Assembly: GCA_030149995.1 (NCBI GenBank)
Contig: JASLGV010000251.1
Location: 1 to 5,323 of the forward strand
Source of the DNA: Pedobacter sp.
Lineage (GTDB): Bacteria; Bacteroidota; Bacteroidia; Sphingobacteriales; Sphingobacteriaceae
Length of the DNA: 5,323 nucleotides
Direction of reading: 5' to 3'
Under the pieces are notes generated by a model. It was given only the letters and a program-made list of their open reading frames with translations, was not told the origin of the DNA and made no database searches. Shown here in pieces: positions 1 to 5,323 of the stretch; within the stretch, counting starts at the first letter, position 1, and each line of letters starts with the position of its first letter. Both the position numbers and the translations under genes were made by a program.

Positions 1-565
1 TGGAGGGATCGAGCGTAAAACCATTTACACCTTTACCGGTTGTGTATACCAGCATGGTTGAGGAACCATAAATAATATATCCGGCGGCTACCTGCTCCGT
101 ACCTTTCTGCAAAACATCTTCCAGCGTTGCCCTGCCCTCAACAGATTTGCGGCGGTAAATAGAAAATATCGTGCCTACCGCCACATTTACATCTACATTT
201 GAAGAACCATCCAACGGATCTATACAAACGATATATTTGGCATTTTTAGATACCGGCGAATCGATGTGAATAATGTCATCTTCCTCTTCTGTAGCTACAA
301 TACAACACTCTCCCCCGCTTGTTAAGGCTGCAATGAATTGTTCGTTGGCATAAACATCCAGTTTTTTCTGTTCTTCGCCCTGAATATTGGTGGTACCAAC
401 ATCTCCTAAAATATCAACCAATCCAGCTTTATTCACTTCGCGGTTAACGATTTTTGCCGCAATGCCGATGTCTCTCAGCAAGCGCGATAATTCTCCTTTT
501 GCATATGGAAAATCCGATTGTTTTTCAATAATAAACTGACCCAGTGTTTTAACGCCACAAATCAT
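1..565 (-). CDS. fbp: Class I fructose-1,6-bisphosphatase, N-terminal 188 residues (cut by left edge)
   Basis: Fructose-1,6-bisphosphatase hydrolyses fructose 1,6-bisphosphate to fructose 6-phosphate and phosphate in the cytoplasm, the committed step of gluconeogenesis. The visible 188 residues match the N-terminal half of the class I (FBPase I) family, which is usually about 330-340 residues. Near the start is [10 protein letters not shown], then [10 protein letters not shown] at 45-54 and KLD at 68-70. The metal-binding motifs follow: TEEED at 92-96 and DPLDGSSN at 116-123, with D116 and D119 equivalent to D118 and D121 of the pig enzyme. GTIFSIYRR at 131-139 and [12 protein letters not shown] at 166-177 are also typical. 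The ATG at 565-563 is chosen because the conserved N-terminus begins right after it. No Shine-Dalgarno sequence precedes it. The gene lies 19 bases after the metallophosphoesterase stop codon, so the two are probably co-transcribed. Of the AMP-inhibitor site, K110, Y111 and R138 are kept, but the position of pig Thr27 is Lys23. The C-terminal half, including the last metal ligand, lies outside the window. Confidence 0.97.
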   Translation of the reverse strand, partial: MICGVKTLGQFIIEKQSDFPYAKGELSRLLRDIGIAAKIVNREVNKAGLVDILGDVGTTNIQGEEQKKLDVYANEQFIAALTSGGECCIVATEEEDDIIHIDSPVSKNAKYIVCIDPLDGSSNVDVNVAVGTIFSIYRRKSVEGRATLEDVLQKGTEQVAAGYIIYGSSTMLVYTTGKGVNGFTLDPS

Positions 566-584
566 ACTTAGTGTATTTTTTACA

Positions 585-1076
585 TTATCTACCCGATAAC
601 TCTATGACCTCTAAGGTATGAATATTTTCTTCAGAAATGCAAAAACGAATTAAAGTCCGAACCTGATGCCAGCCATGTTTTCCGGCTGACCCGGGGTTTA
701 TATGCAAACATTTGATCTTATCATCAAACATTACCTTCAAAATATGAGAATGCCCGGTTATAAATAATTTCGGAGGCTTAGTGTAAATTTCAGGTTTAAC
801 AAGCGAACTATACCTACCGGGATACCCGCCAATGTGTGTCATCCATACATCCACCCCTTCGCACATAAACCGGTTATGTTCCGGAAATTCGGAACGGATA
901 ATTTTATCGTCTATATTACCATATACCCCACGCAACGGCTTAAAGGCAGCCAGGGGCTCAGCTACGTTGTCGCCAAAATCGCCCGCATGCCAGATCTCAT
1001 CGCAGGTTTCAAAATGCTTAAATACAGCATCATCCAAATAACCGTGGGTATCTGATATAAGTCCTATTTTTTTCAA
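585..1076 (-). CDS. YfcE/MJ0936-type metallophosphoesterase (TTG start)
   Basis: This is a small cytoplasmic metallophosphoesterase of 163 residues with the YfcE/MJ0936/Vps29 fold, a group of metal-dependent phosphodiesterases whose natural substrates are mostly unknown. The full set of metal-site motifs is visible in order: SDTHG at 8-12 (D9, H11), HAGD at 30-33 (D33), YGNIDD at 52-57 (N54), TH at 80-81 (H81) and GHSH at 108-111. NPGS at 127-130 is typical of this subgroup. It is slightly shorter than E. coli YfcE (about 184 residues) but appears complete. The start is TTG (1076-1074). The strand core begins only three residues later, and no ATG or GTG lies in frame between this TTG and the upstream gene's stop codon. 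That upstream gene, a serine hydrolase, ends 11 bases before the start, and fbp starts 19 bases after the stop, so it sits mid-operon. Translation may depend on ribosomes arriving from upstream. The family is certain; the substrate cannot be read from the sequence. Confidence 0.93.
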   Translation of the reverse strand: MKKIGLISDTHGYLDDAVFKHFETCDEIWHAGDFGDNVAEPLAAFKPLRGVYGNIDDKIIRSEFPEHNRFMCEGVDVWMTHIGGYPGRYSSLVKPEIYTKPPKLFITGHSHILKVMFDDKIKCLHINPGSAGKHGWHQVRTLIRFCISEENIHTLEVIELSGR

Positions 1077-1087
1077 TGAATTAAGGA

Positions 1088-2896
1088 TTAGTTTTGCCGG
1101 GCCATTTTAAATGTGCCATTCGGCTGTATAAACGAAACAGACAGTACTTTGCCCGTTTCTTCTTTTACTTCAAATTTGAGACGGTAACCTTTTAATTTTT
1201 TAAAATCAAAGGTATGCTCACCTATAGAAACAGTTTCGTACTCAGGCTGACCAGGTACAGACACATACAACACCTGCCCTTTTAAATATACTTTTGCACC
1301 ATTTGCATAATTACCTGCATAAGATTCCAGCAGTCCTGCACTTAAACTTACCGGTCTCGGTTTAAAGGCAAATAAAACCGGTTTCATGCCACGCTCAAGC
1401 GGAATGGAAAGGTTTTCAATTTTGCCGTCTTCGCCGCCGATAAAATTAAAACGCAGATCGCTTTCCGTTGTATCAACCTTACCATCTTTACCGATCGACC
1501 GGATATCGAACACATCGTAATGATAATGTTTAAGCAAAAGACGCTCTTTTCCCATGGTTGCAAAAAGCGAATCGTTTTTAGCCCATACACTAATGGCTCC
1601 ATAAGCCGGGTGTTCATATATCCCATCGTAATCTTTTAACGGATGCGAAGGTGTTGTTTTAAGGATCCGCTCGGTAAGGCTCTGCTTTTTAACCTTACTT
1701 GCCTCGGCCGTACGTGCGGCCGCTTTAGCCTTTAATGCCCTTCCGTTCCAGTCTATGGTTTTTAAAGCAAACATCCGGTCGGCAATGCTTTTCAATACCA
1801 TTTCAGGTACACCAGAAGTATTCTGATTGGTTAAAACCACGATCCCAAGCTTATCTGTCGGGAATAAAGACACACTTGCCGAAAATCCATTTATATTACC
1901 ACCATGTTCCACCATATAATGCCCCCTGTAAGAACTGATCATCCAGCCCAGGCCATAATCTGATAAATAAATATCCGGGTCTTCTGCAGGCATGCCACCA
2001 CCCATTACCATTTGCGAACTTGCCGCCTCTCGTACATATGAGGTAGGTAAAATTTCTTTTCCTTTATAAGAACCACCGCTTATCCAGGTTTTCAGCCAAT
2101 GCGTCATATCATTTACACTGCTGTTTATACTACCTGCCGGCCCCATCCCATCAATATTATAGTAATCCACTTTTTCAATGGCGTTCAGGCTGTTTACCGT
2201 ATAGGGTAAAGAAGCATCGGCATCTTTTTCCAGTTCGGCAATGCTGGTATTGGAACGGTTCATTTCCAGCGGCTCAAAAAAACGTTCCTTAATGTTCTGT
2301 TCCCAGGTTTTTCCGGTCAGCTTTTCAACAACCATGCCCTGCGCCAAAAACATAAAGTTGTTATACTGCCATTTTTCCCTTATACCGGCCGTAGGCTCCA
2401 TATACCGCACCCTCTGTATAAGACTGTCGCGATTGGAAGTATTGAATACAAACCAAGATAAATCGTAACGGGAAAGACCCGTACGGTGACACATCATATC
2501 GCGTAAGGTGATGGTATTGTTCATCTGATCGTTAAAAAAACGCAGCTGAGGTAAATAAGAGGTTGCACGCCCGTCAAGCGACAGCTTTCCTTCTTTCGCC
2601 AACAAACCAATTAACGACGAAGTAAAAGCCTTTGTGCTCGAGCCAATGGCAAAAAGCGTATTCGGCGTAACTGGTTTTTTATTTTCAAGATCCCGGTATC
2701 CAAATCCCTTACTATATATTACCTGATCGCCACTTACTACGGCTACCGCAAAACCAGCCACCTGCTGATCTTTTAAGATGCGGTTAAACAAGGTATCAAT
2801 TCCAGTAAGCGGATCTGCTGTTTTGGTCTTTTTTGATTGTGCAGATGCAAACAAGGTAAGCAGACACAGCATCAGGGTACAGAGGTAATTTCTCAT
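1088..2896 (-). CDS. Secreted serine hydrolase, beta-lactamase family, with DUF3471-like C-terminal modules
   Basis: This 602-residue exported hydrolase belongs to the beta-lactamase/penicillin-binding-protein-like family (Pfam Beta-lactamase, PF00144). A type I signal peptide covers about residues 1-19: a hydrophobic stretch ending in ASA before Q20, with no convincing lipobox, so a periplasmic protein is expected. The catalytic domain spans about 30-380. It has the nucleophile motif SSTK at 86-89 (S86, K89), the YNN motif at 178-180 and HGG at 331-333, the usual counterpart of KTG. A basic, Ala-rich linker at about 385-410 leads to a DUF3471-like domain (about 415-515, with YDGIYEHPAYG at 423-433). 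A second, shorter module of similar style begins near 520 (YAGNYANGAKVYL, 526-538) and runs to the end. Such proteins include esterases, D-amino-acid peptidases and proteins of unknown role; true beta-lactam resistance is unlikely from the family alone. The ATG at 2896-2894 is fixed by the signal peptide. It is 88 bases after trmN6 and 11 bases before the phosphoesterase. Confidence 0.93.
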   Translation of the reverse strand: MRNYLCTLMLCLLTLFASAQSKKTKTADPLTGIDTLFNRILKDQQVAGFAVAVVSGDQVIYSKGFGYRDLENKKPVTPNTLFAIGSSTKAFTSSLIGLLAKEGKLSLDGRATSYLPQLRFFNDQMNNTITLRDMMCHRTGLSRYDLSWFVFNTSNRDSLIQRVRYMEPTAGIREKWQYNNFMFLAQGMVVEKLTGKTWEQNIKERFFEPLEMNRSNTSIAELEKDADASLPYTVNSLNAIEKVDYYNIDGMGPAGSINSSVNDMTHWLKTWISGGSYKGKEILPTSYVREAASSQMVMGGGMPAEDPDIYLSDYGLGWMISSYRGHYMVEHGGNINGFSASVSLFPTDKLGIVVLTNQNTSGVPEMVLKSIADRMFALKTIDWNGRALKAKAAARTAEASKVKKQSLTERILKTTPSHPLKDYDGIYEHPAYGAISVWAKNDSLFATMGKERLLLKHYHYDVFDIRSIGKDGKVDTTESDLRFNFIGGEDGKIENLSIPLERGMKPVLFAFKPRPVSLSAGLLESYAGNYANGAKVYLKGQVLYVSVPGQPEYETVSIGEHTFDFKKLKGYRLKFEVKEETGKVLSVSFIQPNGTFKMARQN

Positions 2897-2923
2897 TTCA
2901 GTTTGTTCGGTTTTTGTACACCA

Positions 2924-2955
2924 CTAAAGTACAAATGATCCGGAGATAAATTCAA
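2924..2955 (-). promoter_or_regulatory. Possible Bacteroidota-type promoter for the hydrolase-phosphoesterase-fbp genes
   Basis: In the 88-base gap upstream of the serine hydrolase, the minus strand reads TTG (2955-2953), a 21-base spacer, then TACTTTAG (2931-2924). This resembles the Bacteroidota promoter (TTTG/TTG near -33, TAnnTTTG near -7), with one mismatch in the -7 box. The predicted leader would be about 20-25 bases and ends in A-rich sequence without a Shine-Dalgarno motif. The gap is the only break of any size in the minus-strand gene row, which makes a second promoter here plausible. The match is imperfect and could be chance; read-through from the VOC promoter is the alternative. 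No terminator hairpin is visible between trmN6 and this site. Confidence 0.33.
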
Positions 2956-2984
2956 CACAAATACGATTTACAGACTGATAAAAC

Positions 2985-3689
2985 CTAAAAGGCCAGGAAA
3001 AAATCTTTAAGCAAATTCCTGTACGCTTCTGTATGCTGATTTAAAGCCTCATAGATGTAAAAATCAGACTCATTAACTAAACCATATTCTCTGCCCAGGC
3101 AAATAATTTGTCTGAAAACCGGTTTATCCTTATCAGAATGCAAACCAACGCGATCGGTCAGATACAAACCTGCAGCAGTTCCAAGCCTGATTACTTCATC
3201 TGCTTGTTTGGGTGGCAACACCAGCCAGAACTTCCCTCCCGCCGTTAACATGCCTGCAACACGGCTTACCAGCATATCGAAAAAATCGTCGCTTGCATGG
3301 CGTGCAATTTCCTTTCTGATGGCCGCACTTTTAAGATCATTTACAAAATATGGCGGATTGGAAACTACGAGATCATACGGATTGGTTGTTTCGAACAGTT
3401 TAAAATCGTTGTTATAAACAGAAATACGCTCATTAAAAGGTGCATGTTGTGCATTTTTCCGGGCCATTTCAGCACTGTGTGCATCAATTTCTACGGCCTC
3501 TATAAATGCATCTTTAAATCGTTGAGCCAGCATCAATGCAATAACACCCGAACCGGTACCGATATCCAGAATCCGTACAGGCGAAGTATGAGTAGCCATT
3601 GCACCGAGCAGCACGCCGTCTGTATTGATTTTCATGGCACAACCTTGCTGATCTACCGCAAACTGCTTAAAATTAAAAACATGGCCCAT
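2985..3689 (-). CDS. trmN6: tRNA1(Val) (adenine-37-N6)-methyltransferase, TrmN6/YfiC family
   Basis: This 234-residue SAM-dependent methyltransferase matches TrmN6 (YfiC), which in E. coli makes N6-methyladenosine at position 37 of tRNA1(Val), next to the anticodon. The family signature is clear. FNFKQF at 5-10 and AMKINTDGVLLGA at 18-30 form the N-terminal substrate region. LDIGTGSGVIALMLAQR at 41-57 is the SAM-binding motif I, AVEID at 65-69 is the acidic end of the second strand, and SNPPY at 110-114 is the catalytic motif IV of N6-adenine methyltransferases. The C-terminus (HTEAYRNLLKDFF, 219-231) has the same pattern as the end of E. coli YfiC. Length is normal for the family. The ATG lies 2 bases after the VOC gene's stop (TAAGAATG), which implies one transcript and probably coupled translation. 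The protein acts in the cytoplasm. The stop is TAG. Some homologues are annotated only as class I methyltransferases, so the exact tRNA target is inferred from the family. Confidence 0.93.
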   Translation of the reverse strand: MGHVFNFKQFAVDQQGCAMKINTDGVLLGAMATHTSPVRILDIGTGSGVIALMLAQRFKDAFIEAVEIDAHSAEMARKNAQHAPFNERISVYNNDFKLFETTNPYDLVVSNPPYFVNDLKSAAIRKEIARHASDDFFDMLVSRVAGMLTAGGKFWLVLPPKQADEVIRLGTAAGLYLTDRVGLHSDKDKPVFRQIICLGREYGLVNESDFYIYEALNQHTEAYRNLLKDFFLAF

Positions 3690-3691
3690 TC

Positions 3692-4075
3692 TTATGCTTC
3701 GTATAATTCGAGTGGTAAACCATCCGGGTCACTAAAAAACGTAAACCGCTTATCTGTATATTCATCTACACGAACCGGTTCCGTTTCTATTCCATGCGCC
3801 TGCAACCTTAAAACTTCGGCATCCAAATCATCTACCTCAAAGGCCAGGTGCCGCAATCCGCGTGCTTCCGGTCTTGAAACCCTTTCGGGCGGATTTTCAA
3901 AAGAAAAAAGCTCTATCTGGTACTGACCGTTTACAGCTAAATCCAACTTATAAGATTTTCGGGCTTCCCGGTAAACTTCGGCAAGTATGGTAAGTCCGAG
4001 TTTATTTACATAAAAATCTTTTGAACGATTGTAATCGGCACAAATAACGGCAATATGATGAATACGTTTGAGCAT
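3692..4075 (-). CDS. yaeR: VOC family protein, YaeR-type (glyoxalase I-like)
   Basis: This 127-residue protein of the vicinal oxygen chelate superfamily closely resembles E. coli YaeR (about 129 residues), as recalled from memory. Shared segments include HHIAV at 6-10, EVYREAR at 33-39, NGQYQIELFSF at 49-59, NPPERVSRPEA at 61-71, LRHLAF at 74-79 and RFTFFSDPDGLPLELYE at 110-126. The two beta-alpha-beta-beta-beta modules supply the expected metal ligands: H7, E55, H76 and E123. VOC proteins bind a divalent metal and act as lyases, isomerases, dioxygenases or resistance proteins; the reaction of YaeR itself is not established, so calling it lactoylglutathione lyase would overreach. The ATG at 4075-4073 is the only sensible start, as the conserved N-terminus begins at once. 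It is the first gene of the minus-strand row, directly followed by trmN6 and divergent from purL. An exact -7 box and a 16-base palindrome lie upstream. Confidence 0.94.
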   Translation of the reverse strand: MLKRIHHIAVICADYNRSKDFYVNKLGLTILAEVYREARKSYKLDLAVNGQYQIELFSFENPPERVSRPEARGLRHLAFEVDDLDAEVLRLQAHGIETEPVRVDEYTDKRFTFFSDPDGLPLELYEA

Positions 4076-4102
4076 AATGATACGGATTTTATTAAACGCA
4101 AA

Positions 4103-4118
4103 AATAAGATATCTTATT
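4103..4118. promoter_or_regulatory. 16-base perfect palindrome in the VOC leader, candidate operator
   Basis: AATAAGATATCTTATT at 4103-4118 is a perfect inverted repeat with no central spacer. It lies 28-43 bases upstream of the VOC start codon, just downstream of that gene's predicted -7 box (4128-4135), so it would cover or follow the transcription start. A dimeric repressor bound there would block the VOC-trmN6 transcript. In RNA the arms could pair only partly because there is no loop, so a DNA-protein site is likelier than a hairpin. No regulator can be named. Confidence 0.4.
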
Positions 4119-4127
4119 CAGATCAGT

Positions 4128-4135
4128 CAAATGTA
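4128..4135 (-). promoter_or_regulatory. -7 promoter box for VOC-trmN6
   Basis: The minus strand reads TACATTTG, an exact match to the Bacteroidota -7 consensus TAnnTTTG. Transcription would begin near 4120-4124, giving a leader of roughly 45-50 bases before the VOC ATG. No good -33 TTG stands at the usual distance; the nearest candidate is TTCG, 23 bases upstream. The location in the divergent gap supports the call. Confidence 0.5.
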
Positions 4136-4143
4136 GAAAAACC

Positions 4144-4155
4144 CGAATATATTCG
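4144..4155. promoter_or_regulatory. 12-base perfect palindrome between the divergent promoters
   Basis: CGAATATATTCG is a perfect palindrome lying between the two divergent -7 boxes, within the upstream region of the VOC promoter and about 33-44 bases upstream of the purL -7 box. Because it ends in CG pairs it is less easily explained by A/T-richness than a pure A/T repeat would be. It could be a binding site serving one or both promoters. No regulator family is recognised. Confidence 0.3.
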
Positions 4156-4172
4156 CCACGAAGGTAGGCGTT

Positions 4173-4184
4173 TTAAAATTTTAA
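4173..4184. promoter_or_regulatory. 12-base A/T palindrome just upstream of the purL -7 box
   Basis: TTAAAATTTTAA is a perfect palindrome ending 3 bases before the purL -7 box, in the promoter spacer. A bound protein there could block polymerase. It is made only of A and T in an A/T-rich stretch, so chance or a simple DNA-bending tract is a serious alternative. Confidence 0.22.
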
Positions 4185-4187
4185 CCT

Positions 4188-4195
4188 TAAATTTG
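4188..4195 (+). promoter_or_regulatory. purL: -7 promoter box for purL
   Basis: TAAATTTG matches the Bacteroidota -7 consensus TAnnTTTG exactly and lies 18 bases before the purL ATG. The transcript would start near 4200, leaving a leader of only about 10-15 bases, mostly a run of A (4203-4211). There is no Shine-Dalgarno motif, as is usual in this phylum. I see no TTG -33 element at the expected spacing, so the promoter may need an activator or be weak at that position. Confidence 0.5.
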
Positions 4196-4213
4196 CAGCT
4201 TCAAAAAAAAAGC

Positions 4214-5323
4214 ATGATTCATTTCTTCTTAAGCCAGTCTGATGCCGTTTTTGTTTTACAAACAGAACAGGCACTGTCCTCAACCGATATTACAAAACTT
4301 GAATGGCTGTTTGGCGGCGCTAAGCATCAGCAGGAAACCATTCAAAACGGTTATTTCGTTGGTCCCCGCGCAGCAATGATCACTCCATGGAGTACCAATG
4401 CCGTAGAAATTACCCAGAATATGGGCATCGGGGGAATCATCAGGATTGAAGAGTTTAAAATTGTAAAAGAAGATTTTACAGATTTTGATCCCATGCTTTC
4501 GCAGAAATATCACACCATCGATCAGGAAGTTTACACCATTAACATCAAACCTGAGCCGATACTGGAAATAACAGATATTGCTGCTTACAACAAACAAGAA
4601 GGGCTTTCTTTAAGCGATGAAGAAGTAAACTATTTAAATGAGCTTTCTAAAAACCTGGGAAGACCTTTAACGGATTCAGAAGTGTTCGGCTTTTCGCAGG
4701 TAAATTCAGAACACTGCCGCCATAAAATCTTTAACGGCACCTTTGTAATTGATGGCGTAGAACAGCCAACTTCTTTATTTAAACTGATCCGCAAAACTTC
4801 AGAAGAAAATCCAAACGATATTGTTTCGGCTTATAAAGATAATGTTGCTTTTATTAAAGGCCCGGTTGTACAACAGTTTGCACCAAAACGTGCAGACGAA
4901 CCAGACTATTACAAATTAACAGACTTCGAGTCGGTTATTTCTTTAAAAGCAGAAACCCATAACTTCCCAACAACGGTAGAACCTTTCAACGGTGCTGCAA
5001 CGGGTTCGGGCGGCGAAATCAGAGACAGGCTGGCCGGTGGGCAAGGTTCTTTACCATTGGCCGGAACCGCAGTTTACATGACTGCCCTCTCGCGTTTGGA
5101 AGAAAACCGCGAATGGGAAAAAGGTGTTGAAGAAAGACAATGGCTGTACCAGACACCAATGGATATTTTAATTAAAGCATCTAACGGAGCTACAGATTTT
5201 GGTAATAAATTCGGACAACCTTTAATTACCGGATCTGTCTTAACTTTTGAACATGAAGAAAATGCACGCAAGCTTGGTTACGATAAAGTAATTATGCTGG
5301 CTGGTGGTGTTGGATACGGCAAG
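4214..5323 (+). CDS. purL: Phosphoribosylformylglycinamidine (FGAM) synthase, N-terminal 370 residues (cut by right edge)
   Basis: PurL converts formylglycinamide ribonucleotide, glutamine and ATP to FGAM, the fourth step of de novo purine synthesis, in the cytoplasm. The reading frame is open from the ATG at 4214 to the window end. The layout is that of the large single-chain form (about 1,200-1,300 residues, with a C-terminal glutaminase), not the small PurL that needs separate PurS and PurQ. There is an N-terminal PurS-like domain (about 1-120), then the linker domain at about 131-175 with VNSEHCRHKIFNG at 163-175, then the first AIRS-like ATP-binding domain. This carries KAETHNFPTTVEPFNGAATG at 245-264 and SGGEIRDR at 265-272. 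Most family members of E. coli type have ETHNHPT where this protein has ETHNFPT (247-253). The start fits the family N-terminus (MIHFF). It is divergent from the VOC gene across 138 bases. The glutaminase and C-terminal domains are beyond the edge, so the fusion is inferred from the N-terminal architecture. Confidence 0.96.
   Translation, partial: MIHFFLSQSDAVFVLQTEQALSSTDITKLEWLFGGAKHQQETIQNGYFVGPRAAMITPWSTNAVEITQNMGIGGIIRIEEFKIVKEDFTDFDPMLSQKYHTIDQEVYTINIKPEPILEITDIAAYNKQEGLSLSDEEVNYLNELSKNLGRPLTDSEVFGFSQVNSEHCRHKIFNGTFVIDGVEQPTSLFKLIRKTSEENPNDIVSAYKDNVAFIKGPVVQQFAPKRADEPDYYKLTDFESVISLKAETHNFPTTVEPFNGAATGSGGEIRDRLAGGQGSLPLAGTAVYMTALSRLEENREWEKGVEERQWLYQTPMDILIKASNGATDFGNKFGQPLITGSVLTFEHEENARKLGYDKVIMLAGGVGYGK

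Noticed and set aside
1088..2896. Antibiotic-resistance beta-lactamase
   Set aside because: The SxxK, YxN and HxG motifs define a broad serine-hydrolase family. The length, linker and DUF3471-like modules fit a Bacteroidota housekeeping hydrolase rather than a dedicated class C enzyme of about 380 residues.
2971..2995. Possible terminator after trmN6 (CCTTTTAGG followed by a T-rich stretch)
   Set aside because: The stem would be 3 base pairs with a 3-base loop, overlapping the stop codon. This is not a stable hairpin.
3297..3926. A 209-codon open frame on the plus strand
   Set aside because: It lies antisense to trmN6 and the VOC gene, both of which are strongly conserved on the other strand. 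Its translation shows no recognisable domain and crosses the boundary of the two real genes.
3692..4075. Lactoylglutathione lyase (gloA)
   Set aside because: The metal ligands are shared with glyoxalase I, but the specific segments (EVYREAR, NPPERVSRPEA) are those of the YaeR branch, for which that reaction is not established.
4154..4170. CGCC...GGCG inverted repeat with a 9-base loop between the divergent promoters
   Set aside because: The arms are only 4 bases and do not extend, so it is too weak to separate from chance and it overlaps the better 12-base palindrome.
4280..4597. A 105-codon open frame on the minus strand
   Set aside because: It is antisense to the start of purL, whose frame is clearly conserved. 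Its translation is rich in Phe, Cys and Ile without any motif, as expected for a reverse reading of coding DNA.
1..5323. Mobile elements, CRISPR arrays, tRNA or rRNA genes
   Set aside because: No direct repeats with regular spacing, transposase or integrase reading frames, cloverleaf-like segments or rRNA-like sequence were seen. Almost every base lies in a recognised conserved gene or a short gap.

Overview
The window looks like ordinary chromosome from a member of the Bacteroidota, most likely the Sphingobacteriaceae (Pedobacter or a relative). Three things point there. Protein features such as the large single-chain PurL with an ETHNFPT motif and the serine hydrolase with DUF3471-like C-terminal modules fit the phylum. 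Start codons lack Shine-Dalgarno sequences and have A/T-rich leaders instead. Two -7 boxes match the Bacteroidota consensus TAnnTTTG exactly. Base composition is moderately A/T-rich throughout, with no composition break, mobile element, RNA gene or CRISPR array that I can see. The genus is an inference.

Layout: five genes lie on the minus strand and one on the plus strand. Reading the minus strand from right to left, they are a YaeR-type VOC (glyoxalase-fold) protein (4075-3692), a TrmN6/YfiC tRNA1(Val) adenine-37 N6-methyltransferase (3689-2985), a secreted serine hydrolase of the beta-lactamase/DUF3471 type (2896-1088), a YfcE-like metallophosphoesterase with a TTG start (1076-585), and class I fructose-1,6-bisphosphatase (565 to beyond the left edge). 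On the plus strand, purL (FGAM synthase, purine biosynthesis) starts at 4214 and runs off the right edge.

The VOC and methyltransferase genes are 2 bases apart and probably translationally coupled. An 88-base gap with a possible promoter separates them from the hydrolase-phosphoesterase-fbp group, whose internal gaps are 11 and 19 bases. The 138-base region between the VOC gene and purL is a divergent control region. It carries a perfect -7 box for each direction and three perfect palindromes of 16, 12 and 12 bases.

The genes do not form one obvious pathway. fbp is gluconeogenesis, purL is purine synthesis, trmN6 is tRNA modification, and the other three have no defined substrate. I found no convincing novel system. 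The points most worth a second look are the palindromes between the divergent promoters, and the coupling of a YaeR-type protein to a tRNA-modification gene, which recalls the yaeR-tilS neighbourhood in E. coli.
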